From Halomonas sp. KAO (GTDB lineage: Bacteria; Pseudomonadota; Gammaproteobacteria; Pseudomonadales; Halomonadaceae): a DNA stretch of 64,000 bases. The stretch's first letter is position 1. Every line of letters starts with the position of its first letter. The position numbers were made by a program, and so were the translations under genes. Location of the stretch: NCBI RefSeq assembly GCF_015595025.1, contig NZ_JADNRL010000037.1:66619-130618 (forward strand). The letters run 5' to 3'. Shown here in pieces: positions 55,490 through 64,000 of the stretch. Below the pieces are notes generated by a model. That model saw only the letters and a list, made by a program, of their open reading frames with translations, made no database searches and was not told the DNA's origin.

Positions 55490-56497
55490 ATGGCGAAGCA
55501 GACACATGGGCGTTGCGCCAGCAAGCCCGGTCAGATCCCCGCGGGTGGCTGGCTGGACATCCTGTGGCGCGTCAAGCAGGAGGTCACCCAGGATCTCGTC
55601 GCCATGATGGCTGCCGGTATTGCCTTCAATGCCATGCTGGCGCTCTTCCCGATGATCGCGGCCATCATCTCGATCTGGGCGCTGGTGATGGATCCTCAGG
55701 ACCTGGCGGGTCAGATCATTCAGCTGAGCCGTTACCTGCCGCCCGAGGCCTCCAGCCTGATCAACGACCAGGCACGCAAGATCGGCGAGAGCACCAGTAC
55801 CGGCCTCAGTCTCACGGCGCTGGGCAGCGTGCTGGTAGCGATGTTTATCGGCTCCAAGGGCGTGCTGTGGATGGTGCTGGGACTGAATGTTGTCTATGGA
55901 GAACAGGACAGACGCGGAGCGCTGCATCGCGGCCTGATCGTCGCGGCTCTGACGCTGGGGCTGATCCTCATGCTGCTGGTCACCGTTGCCTTTGTCGCCT
56001 TCTTCCCGCTGGCGATCGGCATGCTGGGGCTGGATACCCTGCTGGTAAGGGCCATCGCCTGGCTGCGCTGGCCGACACTGCTGGTGGTGATGATGCTGGT
56101 GATTGCCGTTTTCTACCGCTTCGGGCCCTATCGGCGGTCGCCACGCTGGAGGTGGCTCAGCGTCGGCTCTGTCGTCGCCACCTTGGTGTGGCTGACCGGC
56201 TCCATTGGGCTATCGCTCTATTTCGGTCGCGTGGTCAGCGTAAGCGAAATCTATGGGTCACTGGGCGCGGTGGTGATGCTGATGCTGTGGTTCTGGCTCT
56301 CGGCCTTTGTGGTGCTGCTCGGGGCCGAGTTCAACGCGGAAATGGAGCGCCAGACCTACCGTGATACGACCGTCGGTGAGCCTCGCCCCCTCGGAGAGCG
56401 CGACGCCTATGCAGCCGACACCGTGGGCCATGGGGGGCCATGGCGCGGCGTCAGTCCTGGGAAGTGCAAGACCTCCGACCCGGATGATTCCTTATGA
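55490..56497 (+). CDS. YihY/virulence factor BrkB family membrane protein
   Basis: A 335-residue inner-membrane protein with six predicted helices. MAAGIAFNAMLALFPMIAAIISIWA near the N-terminus, FYRFGPYRRSPRWRWLSVGSVVATLVW and LGAEFNAEMER are YihY signatures. The molecular role is unproven. The charged C-terminal tail (about 290-335) is low complexity. The ATG at 55490 has ACGGAGG before it; an in-frame GTG at 55484 is too close. Confidence 0.88.
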   Translation: MAKQTHGRCASKPGQIPAGGWLDILWRVKQEVTQDLVAMMAAGIAFNAMLALFPMIAAIISIWALVMDPQDLAGQIIQLSRYLPPEASSLINDQARKIGESTSTGLSLTALGSVLVAMFIGSKGVLWMVLGLNVVYGEQDRRGALHRGLIVAALTLGLILMLLVTVAFVAFFPLAIGMLGLDTLLVRAIAWLRWPTLLVVMMLVIAVFYRFGPYRRSPRWRWLSVGSVVATLVWLTGSIGLSLYFGRVVSVSEIYGSLGAVVMLMLWFWLSAFVVLLGAEFNAEMERQTYRDTTVGEPRPLGERDAYAADTVGHGGPWRGVSPGKCKTSDPDDSL

Positions 56498-56631
56498 CGC
56501 TGGCCTGCCGGCGCCGCCACCGACATTGCTGCCTTGGGCTGTCGCAGATGGCAGCACCGCTCAAGACTTTTCCGGCGACTGGCCGTCGTTGGAGGGGTGA
56601 GTCTGCCCCTGTCGGCTGATATCATGGATAT

Positions 56632-58338
56632 ATGAACAGTAATCAAGGCATCGCCGCCCCCCTCGAAGACCCGCTGTATTACCTGGCAAACTTCGAGCAT
56701 GTGCTGGCCTGGGTGGCCGAGCGCCACGGCGACCTGCTCGGCGATGATGAGCACGCCTTCCTGGCTCTGTTTGCCGGCCTGCCGCTTGGTTCACGGGCGC
56801 TGCTGGTGCGCATGGTCATGCGCAAGGGCGAGCACTTTCGCCCTTCGCGGCTGGCCTATCCCGAGATCGATGCCGAGATCGGCGATACCGAGTCGGCGCT
56901 GGCGCCGCTGGTGGCGGCCGGGCTGGTGGAAGAGGCGCCGGTGCTCGATGTGGCGACGCTCTTCACCCAGCTGCGACTCACCGAGCTGCGCCAGGCCCTG
57001 GCGGCAGAGATCGCCGAGGCGGGCCTGCCTGCGACCGTGGGCAAGGGAGCCCTGCGCGAGGCGCTGCTGGCGCGAGAGCCGGTGCCGCGACCGCTGAGCG
57101 CCTGGTGGCCGGAGGCCCCCGAACGAGTGGTGCGGGTGCGCATCATGGCGACCTGTGATCGTCTGCGGCTGATGTTCTTCGGCAACCTGCGCCAGGACTG
57201 GTCGGAGTTCGTGCTTGCCGAGCTGGGGCATCAGCGCTTCGAAAGAGTGGCATTCGGTGTCGACTCCCGGGCCTTTCACCGGCGTGACCAGGTCGATGCC
57301 TATCTGGCACTGCATGACCTGCGGCGGCGGCTGGAGGAGGGCGAGTCGCCTGCGGATCTGGCCGAGGCGCTGCCCGCCAGGCCCGGCAACTCCTGGCTGG
57401 CGTCGCGAGACGCGCGCCTGTGCCTCGCGCTGGGGCGTCGGGCGGAGCGTGACGGGATGGCCGAACTGGCATCGACACTCTACCGACGAGCCGGCTGGCC
57501 GGCACCCGAGGCCAGTGGGGAGGGGCGGATTCGCTACCTGCGACTGGCCGAGCGTCAGGGGCGCTGGCGTCAGGCGCTGATCCTGGCCGAGCCGCTGGCG
57601 CGTGTCACCCGCGACGACGTGGAGGCCCAGGCCCTGGGCCGGCTGCTGACGCGACTGCGCCGCCGCCTGAGCCTGGTGCCGGAGACGCCTGCCCCCGAAC
57701 CCGCCCCCGAGCGTTTCACGCTGCGCCTGCCAGGCCCCGGCCGGGTCGAGCAGACGGTACGGGAGCACCTGCATCGCGAGGCGGCACCGGTCCATTATGT
57801 GGAGAACACCCTGCTGACCGGCCTGTTCGGCCTGCTCTGCTGGGAGGCGCTCTTCACGCCGTTGCCCGGTGCCTTCTTTCACCCCTTCCAGGCCGGCCCC
57901 GCGGACCTCTATCGAGACGACTTCGTGACCCGCCGCCGTGACCATTTCGAGGCGTGTCTGGCACGGCTGGATAATGGTCGATACCGCCGGACGATCCTGG
58001 CTACCTGGCGCGACAAGCAGGGGCTTGCCAACTCCTTCGTGCACTGGGAAGCGCTCGATGAGGCGCTGCTCACCCAGGCACTGGCCTGTATTCCCCCCGT
58101 CCATCTGCGTATCTGCTTCGACCATCTGCTGAGCAACCTGAGAGCCAACCGGGCGGGCCTGCCGGATCTGATACAGCTGTTTCTCGAGGCCTCGCCGGGT
58201 GAGCCGCGCTACCGGCTGATCGAGGTCAAGGGCCCGGGGGACCGGCTGCAGGACAACCAGCGGCGCTGGATGACTCTCTTCCATCGCCATGAGATACCGG
58301 CAGCGGTCTGCCATCTGGAGTGGGTGAGGGAGAGATGA
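56632..58338 (+). CDS. VRR-NUC domain nuclease, FAN1-like
   Basis: A 568-residue protein whose C-terminal VRR-NUC domain shows the PD-(D/E)xK core: P511-D512 in GLPDLIQLF and E531-V-K533 in LIEVKGPGDRLQDNQRRWM. The N-terminal two thirds (HTH-like, SAP-like and TPR-like helices) match bacterial FAN1 homologues, structure-specific nucleases that unhook DNA interstrand crosslinks. It shares ATGA with the following helicase gene, so the two are translationally coupled. Confidence 0.9.
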   Translation: MNSNQGIAAPLEDPLYYLANFEHVLAWVAERHGDLLGDDEHAFLALFAGLPLGSRALLVRMVMRKGEHFRPSRLAYPEIDAEIGDTESALAPLVAAGLVEEAPVLDVATLFTQLRLTELRQALAAEIAEAGLPATVGKGALREALLAREPVPRPLSAWWPEAPERVVRVRIMATCDRLRLMFFGNLRQDWSEFVLAELGHQRFERVAFGVDSRAFHRRDQVDAYLALHDLRRRLEEGESPADLAEALPARPGNSWLASRDARLCLALGRRAERDGMAELASTLYRRAGWPAPEASGEGRIRYLRLAERQGRWRQALILAEPLARVTRDDVEAQALGRLLTRLRRRLSLVPETPAPEPAPERFTLRLPGPGRVEQTVREHLHREAAPVHYVENTLLTGLFGLLCWEALFTPLPGAFFHPFQAGPADLYRDDFVTRRRDHFEACLARLDNGRYRRTILATWRDKQGLANSFVHWEALDEALLTQALACIPPVHLRICFDHLLSNLRANRAGLPDLIQLFLEASPGEPRYRLIEVKGPGDRLQDNQRRWMTLFHRHEIPAAVCHLEWVRER

Positions 58339-60659
58339 GTGGCCCGCAGCCGCTGCGCGTCGGGGTGCGCACCCTGTGCGACGTCACCGCCCGGGAGGGC
58401 GACCTCGACCATCGCTTCACTCCCTCGCCCAGTGCCCGGGAGGGGCTCGAGGGGCAGCGCGAAATCGCCAGGCGCCGGGGCGCGGACTACCTCACGGAAG
58501 TGGCGCTGGCCGGCGAGGTGGCGGGGCTCGTGGTGCGTGGACGCGCCGATGGTTACGACCCGGCAGCCAATCGTCTGGAGGAGATCAAGACCCATCGCGG
58601 TGATATCGCGCGGCTGGCAAGCAACCAGCGCGCCCTGCATCGTGCCCAGCTGCGTAGCTACGGCGCCCTGCTATGCGCCGAGCGACACCTCGAGTCGGTC
58701 GAGCTGGCACTGGTTTACCTGGAGGTGGGCAGTGGGCGCGAGACGCGGTTCAGCGAGCATGCCACCGCCGCCGCACTGTGGCAGGAGCTGGCGGAGCGCT
58801 GCCGACGCTATCGTGCCTGGGCCGAACGGGAAGCGCAGCATCGCCGCCAGCGTGACGCTGCGTTGTGCGAGCTCGGCTTTCCCTTCGCCGACTTCCGCCC
58901 CGGGCAGCGGCATCTGGCCGAGGAGAGCTACAAGGCCGCCGCCACCGGTCGGGTGCTGATGGCTCAGGCCCCTACCGGTATCGGCAAGACGCTGGGTACG
59001 CTCTTCCCGCTGCTCACGGCGATGCCGCGACACGGACTGGACCGACTCGCCTACCTGACCATGAAGACGCCGGGGCGACGCCTGGCTCTCGAGGCGCTGA
59101 CACGGCTGGGCGCCCACCCGAAGCAGGGCAGCCTGGCACTGCGCGTGCTGGAGCTGACCGCGCGGGAGAAGGCCTGTGAGTACCCGGGGCGCGCCTGTCA
59201 TGGCGAGGCCTGCCCGCTGGCTGCCGGCTTCTATGACCGCCTGCCGGCGGCACGCGAGGCGGCGGCCGAGCGACGCTGGCTGGACCGCGAGTCATTGCGT
59301 GAGCTGGCCGTCGAGCATGGGGTCTGCCCCTACTATCTCGGACAGGAGATGGCGCGCTGGAGCGATGTGGTCGTCGGCGATGTCAATCACTGGTTCGATG
59401 ATCATGCGCTGCTCCACGGTTTGGCGCGGGAGCAGGGCTGGCGCGTCGGGGTGCTGGTGGACGAGGCCCACAACCTGATCGCCCGGGCGCGAGGCATGTA
59501 CAGCGTGTCCCTGGCTCAGCGCGACCTGGGAAGACTCAAGCGCAGCGCCCCGGAGCGACTCAAGGCCCCGCTGGGGAGGCTGCAGCGGCAGTGGCAGATT
59601 CTGGTGCGCGAGGCGGGGCTCGGAGAAGGCGGTGGGCCTGGTCGACCCGCCGTACGGCATCTGGAGACCCTGCCGCCCTCCCTGCTGGGCAGCCTCCAGA
59701 CGCTGGCCTCCGCGCTCGCCGAGGCCCTGGGAGAGCATCCGGAACTGGGGGCAGAGTGGCAGGAGCTGCTGTTCGAGTCCCTGGCGTTCCTGCGCCTGGC
59801 CGAACGCCTTGGCGATCACACGCTGTGTGAGCTGACTCGCGAGGGGCGGGGAAGGGCGCGGCTGGCACTGCACAACCTGATTCCGGCGGATTTCCTCGCG
59901 CCGCGCTTCGCCGCGGCGCACTGTGTGGTGCTGTTCTCGGCGACCCTGGGGCCGGCCGATTACCAGCGTGATCTATTGGGGCTGCCCGAGGGCAGCGTCT
60001 GGCGAGAGGTCCCATCCCCGTTTGCCGCCAGCCAGCTGGAGGTCTCCGTTCGCGCCGATATCTCGACGCGGCTGCAAGACCGGGAAGCCTCGCTTGATCC
60101 CATCGTGGCTGAGATCGCCGCGCAGCATGCGAGGCGCCCCGGCCACTATCTGGCCTTCTTCAGCAGCTTCGCCTATCTGGAGGCGGTCTTTGCCCATTTC
60201 GTCGCCTGTCATCCCCGGATCCCCGCCTGGGCCCAGGAGCGACGCATGAGCGAGACGGCACGCGATGCCTTCCTGTCACGCTTCACCGACGATGGTCGTG
60301 GCATCGGGTTCGCGGTGCTGGGAGGCGCCTTCGGTGAGGGCATCGACCTGCCCGGTGAGCGACTGGTGGGGGCCTTTGTGGCGACCCTGGGGCTCCCGCC
60401 GGCGGACCCCCTCAATGAGGCACTCAGAACGCGGCTGCAGGCTCGCTACGGGCGCGGCGACGAGTACGCCTACCGGGTCCCGGGGATGGTCAAGGTGGTG
60501 CAGGCGGCGGGCCGGGTGATTCGCGACCCCGAGGATAGTGGCACGCTGGTGCTGATGGATGATCGCTTCGCTCGCGACGAGGTACGCCAGCACCTGCCTC
60601 GCTGGTGGGGGGAGCCGCTTGTCAGGGCGGCCGGGCCGACAGGGCGTGTTCCGGACTGA
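58335..60659 (+). CDS. Nuclease-helicase fusion: PD-(D/E)xK plus XPD/DinG-like helicase
   Basis: A 774-residue protein. Residues about 60-150 resemble a Cas4/RecB-type nuclease (GRADGYD, EEIKTHRG, HRAQLRSYGAL). The superfamily 2 helicase follows: Walker A PTGIGKT (213-219), cysteines of a likely 4Fe-4S cluster (CEYPGRACHGEACPL, then GVCPYYL), DEAH (376-379) and the C-terminal AAGRVIRDPEDSG. Iron-sulfur XPD/DinG helicases unwind 5' to 3'. Coupled to the FAN1-like gene, the pair probably acts in crosslink or recombination repair. The ATG at 58335 overlaps the upstream stop. Confidence 0.88.
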   Translation: MSGPQPLRVGVRTLCDVTAREGDLDHRFTPSPSAREGLEGQREIARRRGADYLTEVALAGEVAGLVVRGRADGYDPAANRLEEIKTHRGDIARLASNQRALHRAQLRSYGALLCAERHLESVELALVYLEVGSGRETRFSEHATAAALWQELAERCRRYRAWAEREAQHRRQRDAALCELGFPFADFRPGQRHLAEESYKAAATGRVLMAQAPTGIGKTLGTLFPLLTAMPRHGLDRLAYLTMKTPGRRLALEALTRLGAHPKQGSLALRVLELTAREKACEYPGRACHGEACPLAAGFYDRLPAAREAAAERRWLDRESLRELAVEHGVCPYYLGQEMARWSDVVVGDVNHWFDDHALLHGLAREQGWRVGVLVDEAHNLIARARGMYSVSLAQRDLGRLKRSAPERLKAPLGRLQRQWQILVREAGLGEGGGPGRPAVRHLETLPPSLLGSLQTLASALAEALGEHPELGAEWQELLFESLAFLRLAERLGDHTLCELTREGRGRARLALHNLIPADFLAPRFAAAHCVVLFSATLGPADYQRDLLGLPEGSVWREVPSPFAASQLEVSVRADISTRLQDREASLDPIVAEIAAQHARRPGHYLAFFSSFAYLEAVFAHFVACHPRIPAWAQERRMSETARDAFLSRFTDDGRGIGFAVLGGAFGEGIDLPGERLVGAFVATLGLPPADPLNEALRTRLQARYGRGDEYAYRVPGMVKVVQAAGRVIRDPEDSGTLVLMDDRFARDEVRQHLPRWWGEPLVRAAGPTGRVPD

Positions 60660-60768
60660 TGCAGGGGCAGGAAAAACCTTAACAAGGAGTTACTGTACCC
60701 GCAGCCAGGGCTGTGCTACCTCTTAAGTGGTCAATTCAGATCAATGGAAGTGACAAGGAGGTACTGGC

Positions 60769-60948
60769 ATGGGTATCGAAGTAACCGGTCTTTTAGGGCT
60801 CATCTGGCTGATCATCGTCATCTGGGCCATCGTCAAGGTGGCCAAGAGTGCGGCCAGTGGCCTGGCCAAGGTGATCTGGATCATCGTGCTGCTGGTCTTC
60901 CCGCTGGTGGGGTTGATCGTCTGGTTCCTGTTCGGCCCCAAGGGATAG
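60769..60948 (+). CDS. PLDc_N-type two-helix membrane protein
   Basis: A 59-residue protein with two hydrophobic helices (LLGLIWLIIVIWAIV and VIWIIVLLVFPLVGLIVWF) ending in GPKG. This is the phospholipase D-nuclease N-terminal domain as a stand-alone protein, common in gammaproteobacteria and often stress-induced. AAGGAGG precedes the ATG by 7 bases. A strong terminator follows. Confidence 0.85.
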   Translation: MGIEVTGLLGLIWLIIVIWAIVKVAKSAASGLAKVIWIIVLLVFPLVGLIVWFLFGPKG

Positions 60949-60972
60949 CCGTGCCAGGAAAGCAAGTGGCAC

Positions 60973-61004
60973 ATCGGGCCGCCCTCGGGCGGCCCGATAT
61001 TTTT
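60973..61004 (+). terminator. Terminator after the PLDc_N gene
   Basis: ATCGGGCCGCCC (60973-60984) pairs perfectly with GGGCGGCCCGAT (60987-60998) and is followed by ATTTTT. Confidence 0.88.
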
Positions 61005-61009
61005 CTGCC

Positions 61010-61225
61010 TCAGGCGGGTGGCGGGTTGTCACGTGGTTCGTTGCGGTCGCACTTGACGCATTCGAGCGGCAGGCCGAGGCGCGAGCGTCTCCCCGCCGCG
61101 GTGATGACCCAGGGGCGCTCCACCCAGGGCGGCTGGTGGCGCACATGCTGGTTATGGCCACAGGCCAGCTCGGCCACCCAGTGGCCTTCCGTGTCGCGAT
61201 GGTAGCCGATGATAGGCTGTTGCAT
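61010..61225 (-). CDS. DUF3565-like small zinc-ribbon protein
   Basis: A 71-residue protein. It has IIGYHRDTEGHWVAELACGHNQHVRH, then PPWVERPWV and a closing ECVKCDRNEP. The Cys/His pattern (C-G-H early, C-x-x-C late) suggests bound zinc, as in the DUF3565 family. Function unknown. It lies 4 bp after a 37-codon gene on the same strand. Confidence 0.75.
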   Translation of the reverse strand: MQQPIIGYHRDTEGHWVAELACGHNQHVRHQPPWVERPWVITAAGRRSRLGLPLECVKCDRNEPRDNPPPA

Positions 61226-61229
61226 GGCG

Positions 61230-61343
61230 TCAGTGCGGTTTCGGTGGCGCCTTGTAGTGACCCGGCACCGTGACGCGCTCGCCGCTCGGTAGGGTGCGCA
61301 CATGGGTGGGAACGTAGATCCGCTTGATGACACTCTTGCTCAT
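61230..61343 (-). CDS. 37-residue conserved-looking small protein
   Basis: ATG at 61343 with GGGAG 6 bases upstream, stop TGA at 61230. The product is basic (MSKSVIKRIYVPTHVRTL, then PSGERVTVPGHYKAPPKPH). It starts 228 bp from the divergent response-regulator gene and precedes the DUF3565-like gene by 4 bp, so the two form a small operon. No family recognised. Confidence 0.6.
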   Translation of the reverse strand: MSKSVIKRIYVPTHVRTLPSGERVTVPGHYKAPPKPH

Positions 61344-61570
61344 GCTGGACTCCCTGAGTCGCGTCTTGTGCTGTCGAGGCCTTTCAGTGTGTGCTCCAGG
61401 ACCATGGCAGGCAATACCTCTCTGGGACCATGCCTCTCAGGGATCACGCCGCACGGCCCGTGTTGCTGCATTCATGCAGGCGCGAGTTGTAATTTCAGGT
61501 ATCCTTTGACAAAAGGCGGCTGGACACTTTGCAAGGCTGCTACACAGCAATCAATGGAGCGTACACGAGA

Positions 61571-62284
61571 ATGGTTGATAGCCTGCAGCCTAGGGAGCAG
61601 GATCATGTGCTGATAGTCGAGGATGATGAGCGCCTGGCGAGTCTGACCCGCGACTATCTGGAGGCCAACGGCTTTCGCGTGACACTGGAAGCCGATGGTG
61701 CCCGCGGAGTCGAGAGCATTCTTTCCCTGCAGCCGGACCTGGTGATTCTCGACCTGATGCTGCCCGGTGAGGACGGCCTGTCGATCTGCCGGCGTGTGCG
61801 CGACGACTATCCCGGGCCTATCCTGATGCTCACCGCCCGCACCGATGACATGGATCAGGTGCTCGGGCTGGAAATGGGGGCCGATGACTATGTCGCCAAG
61901 CCGGTGCAGCCACGGGTCCTGCTGGCGCGCATGCGTGCCCTGTTGCGGCGCTCCGAGCCCGTCGAGGAGAGCGGTGAAACGCGCCTTGCCTTCGGCGATC
62001 TGGATATCGACAACGCGACCCGCGAGGCGTGGCTGGCGGGCGAGCGCATCGAGCTGACCAGCGCCGAGTTTGACCTGCTGTGGCTGCTGGCCAGCAACGC
62101 GGGCAAGGTGCTGACCCGTGAAGAGATATTCTCTCAGCTGCGCGGCATCAAGTATGACGGCCAGGACCGTTCCATCGATGTGCGCGTCTCGCGCATTCGC
62201 CCCAAGATCGGTGATGATCCCAACCAGCCGCACCGCATCAAGACCGTGCGCAGCAAGGGCTACCTGTTCGTCAAGGATGCCTGA
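61571..62284 (+). CDS. rstA: Response regulator, RstA-like (OmpR family)
   Basis: A 237-residue two-domain regulator. The receiver domain has D18-D19, the phosphorylation site D61 in LDLMLPGEDG and a conserved Lys in DDYVAKPVQP. The winged HTH ends with DRSIDVRVSRIRPKIG and RIKTVRSKGYLF, which resembles E. coli RstA closely. The ATG at 61571 starts next to the receiver; the upstream start adds 14 residues with no homology. It is followed 3 bp later by its kinase gene. Confidence 0.85.
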   Translation: MVDSLQPREQDHVLIVEDDERLASLTRDYLEANGFRVTLEADGARGVESILSLQPDLVILDLMLPGEDGLSICRRVRDDYPGPILMLTARTDDMDQVLGLEMGADDYVAKPVQPRVLLARMRALLRRSEPVEESGETRLAFGDLDIDNATREAWLAGERIELTSAEFDLLWLLASNAGKVLTREEIFSQLRGIKYDGQDRSIDVRVSRIRPKIGDDPNQPHRIKTVRSKGYLFVKDA

Positions 62285-62287
62285 ACC

Positions 62288-63901
62288 ATGCGCCGAGTCC
62301 TGGCCGACAGCACCTTCCTGCGTGTCTATCTGCTGCTGGCGCTGGCGCTGCTGCTGACCTTCGGTCTCGGCCTGCTGGGTGTGGCGCTGGTTGACCAGGT
62401 ACGCCGAGAAGCCCATCGCGAACAGCTGGCCGAGGCGCCGATGCGTCTGCTGACCGAACGACTCTCGAGGCTGCCACCCGCGGCGCACCAGGCCTGGCTC
62501 GAGGCGCAAGGCAGACGCCTGGACATGCAGGCCAGTATCGGGCCGCTGGAGGAGGCCTCACTAGGCTACTTCTCGCGGCGCCGCCTGGCCGATGGCAAGG
62601 TGCTGGTGCAGCCGCGTGACGATCAGGGCTGGCGGCTGTTTTCGCTGCTGCCCGGGGGGGAGCGCCTGCTGCGTGTCGATCTCGTCAACCTGAGCGAGCA
62701 TCAGCTGCGTGGCCTGACCGAGCTGCTTGGCCGATGGCTGTCGGAGATGCCCCCCTCTGCACGCCATTCGAGTCTCGAGGACCTGACCCGCGGTAGCCTG
62801 TCGGTGTCTCTGGAGGAGGCGCCTCCTCAAGGCCTGGATGACTACCAGCTGCGTCGACTTACCGCCGGTGAGGTGGTGATCGAGCTGCTGCCTGGGCGCT
62901 GGTCGGTCGCGATCTATCTGGCGCTTCAGGATCTCAGTGGTGATGCCAGCTGGCTGGTGGTCGGCCCGGTCCAGGCCTTCGAACCGATGCCTGGGTCGCT
63001 TCAGCTCCTGCTGGTGCTGATCATGCTGGCCGTGCTGGGCGTGACCATCTATCTGATCGTGCGCGGTGTCGAGGCGCGCATGGTGCGGCTGGAGCTGGCC
63101 GCGTCGCGTATCGCGGCCGGACGACTGGATACCCGGGTCAAGGTGGAGAGTGCCGATTTCATCGGGCGTCTCGGCATGGCACTCAATGGCATGGCGGCGC
63201 AGGTGCAGTCGCTGCTGCGCGCCCAGCAGGACATGATTCGTGCGGTATCCCACGAGTTGCGTACCCCGGTGGCCCGCATTCGCTTCGCCGTTCAGATGGT
63301 CGAGGACATGACCGAGGACCCGGCGGTGCGTCGGCAGCTTCAGGGAGCCGATGGGGATATCCAGGAACTCGATGACCTGATCGACGAGATCCTCACCTAT
63401 GCCCGGCTGGGCAGCGAGGCCATCAATGGGCGCCAGATGAGTGCCGTGCCGGTGGAGTGTCGCGAGATGGCCGAACGGGTCATCGAGGCGCTGGCCCTTC
63501 TGCATGAGGGGCTGACGCTCGAGCTTGCCGAGGGCCCCAGCATGGAGGTGCTGGCCGAGCCGCGTTACCTTCAGCGCGCCCTGCAGAACCTGGTGGCCAA
63601 CGCCTGCCGTCACGCACGCTCCCGGGTGGTGATCCGGTTGCAGCGAGAGCCTGCCCTGGTGAGGATCGATGTGGAGGATGATGGTCCCGGCGTGCCGCTG
63701 GCCGAGCGCCAGTCGATCTTCAAGCCCTTCTCGCGTCTCGACGACAGCCGCACGCGCAGCGCCGGCGGCTATGGCCTGGGGCTCTCCATCGTGCACAAGG
63801 TGATGAGCTGGCACGGTGGCAGCGTCGGTGTGGACGACAGTCCCGCGCTTGGGGGGGCACGCTTCACCCTGCTGCTGCCCCAGCGCCGCGAGGCCGAGTA
63901 G
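62288..63901 (+). CDS. rstB: Sensor histidine kinase, RstB-like
   Basis: A 537-residue membrane kinase: helix 1 (about 13-34), periplasmic sensor (about 35-240), helix 2 (about 240-262), HAMP, HisKA with H322 in AVSHELRTPVARIRFAVQ, and the ATPase domain with N box NLVANACRHA, DDGPGVPLAERQ and GGYGLGLSI. Coupled to the RstA-like regulator. The periplasmic part is larger than in E. coli RstB, so the signal may differ. Confidence 0.85.
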   Translation: MRRVLADSTFLRVYLLLALALLLTFGLGLLGVALVDQVRREAHREQLAEAPMRLLTERLSRLPPAAHQAWLEAQGRRLDMQASIGPLEEASLGYFSRRRLADGKVLVQPRDDQGWRLFSLLPGGERLLRVDLVNLSEHQLRGLTELLGRWLSEMPPSARHSSLEDLTRGSLSVSLEEAPPQGLDDYQLRRLTAGEVVIELLPGRWSVAIYLALQDLSGDASWLVVGPVQAFEPMPGSLQLLLVLIMLAVLGVTIYLIVRGVEARMVRLELAASRIAAGRLDTRVKVESADFIGRLGMALNGMAAQVQSLLRAQQDMIRAVSHELRTPVARIRFAVQMVEDMTEDPAVRRQLQGADGDIQELDDLIDEILTYARLGSEAINGRQMSAVPVECREMAERVIEALALLHEGLTLELAEGPSMEVLAEPRYLQRALQNLVANACRHARSRVVIRLQREPALVRIDVEDDGPGVPLAERQSIFKPFSRLDDSRTRSAGGYGLGLSIVHKVMSWHGGSVGVDDSPALGGARFTLLLPQRREAE

Positions 63902-63903
63902 CC

Positions 63904-64000
63904 TCAGGCCGGCTTGATGCCGTCGAGTACCGCGAAGGAGGTCTCCCGAGCGGTACGCAGGAAGTCCTCCATCCATGTCGCCTGGCGTGTCTCCTCCCGA
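63904..64000 (-). CDS. C-terminal fragment of an unidentified gene
   Basis: The last 32 codons of a minus-strand frame that continues past the window edge, ending ...FLRTARETSFAVLDGIKPA and a TGA. It is convergent with the kinase gene, with only 2 bp between the stops. Too short to name. Confidence 0.45.
   Translation of the reverse strand, partial: REETRQATWMEDFLRTARETSFAVLDGIKPA

Overview
The window is about 64 kb of GC-rich, densely coded DNA. It begins in the 3' end of a 5S rRNA, so an rRNA operon lies just upstream. Gene content and protein style (DgkA, GlnE, RstAB-like pair, EmrE-like SMR pump, TRAP and AGCS transporters, PcaR/PobA chemistry) point to a halophilic gammaproteobacterium, most likely Halomonadaceae. 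That assignment is inferred from protein style, not from a search. No insertion sequence, prophage, CRISPR array or complete tRNA gene was seen.

Layout. 1-260: 5S tail, two terminators, a decayed 5S-tail copy and a 25-bp tandem duplication. 328-6751: housekeeping genes (TrmB-like methyltransferase, PACE and SMR efflux pumps, DacB, DgkA, GlnE). 6874-14853: a probable arginine-transaminase type module (AruI-like decarboxylase, aldehyde dehydrogenase, AruH) joined to an amidohydrolase, a COG0523 GTPase and a LysR regulator. 14883-19627: transporters (SSS, AGCS, AEC) and a type II dehydroquinase. 19646-29639: the protocatechuate branch of the beta-ketoadipate pathway (pcaR, pcaB, pcaI, pcaJ, pcaF, a pcaD-pcaC fusion, pcaQ, pcaH, pcaG) ending with a BKACE (DUF849) enzyme. 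29674-38977: a p-cresol module with a phenol-sensing sigma-54 activator, PchC, PchX, PchF, an AtsA-like metallo-beta-lactamase (MBL) protein, an aromatic aldehyde dehydrogenase, an outer-membrane MetA-type channel and an aryl-alcohol dehydrogenase. 39233-46697: a frameshifted porin, a second AtsA-like MBL protein, a TRAP transporter, an AraC regulator and pobA. 46782-64000: mixed genes (LLM flavoprotein, ATP-grasp/CocE hydrolase/MFS unit, retropepsin-like protease, nitronate monooxygenase, YihY, FAN1-like nuclease plus XPD/DinG-like nuclease-helicase, RstAB-like two-component system).

How the genes work together. The central 27 kb reads as one catabolic route: p-cresol is oxidised by PchCF to 4-hydroxybenzaldehyde, then by the dehydrogenase to 4-hydroxybenzoate, by PobA to protocatechuate, and by PcaHG, PcaB, the PcaD-PcaC fusion, PcaIJ and PcaF to succinyl-CoA and acetyl-CoA. 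Two exported AtsA-like proteins might release phenols from conjugates outside the cytoplasm, which would extend the route outward; this is a hypothesis.

The most striking non-coding signal is a shared operator. A three-half-site arrangement (CGAAC-N4-GTTCG-N5-CGAAC or a close variant) occurs in front of pcaR/pcaB, pcaI, the pch genes, the TRAP transporter and pobA. It suggests that the IclR-family PcaR-like protein controls the whole route, with a PcaQ-type LysR site in front of pcaHG and a sigma-54-like promoter in front of pchC as added layers.
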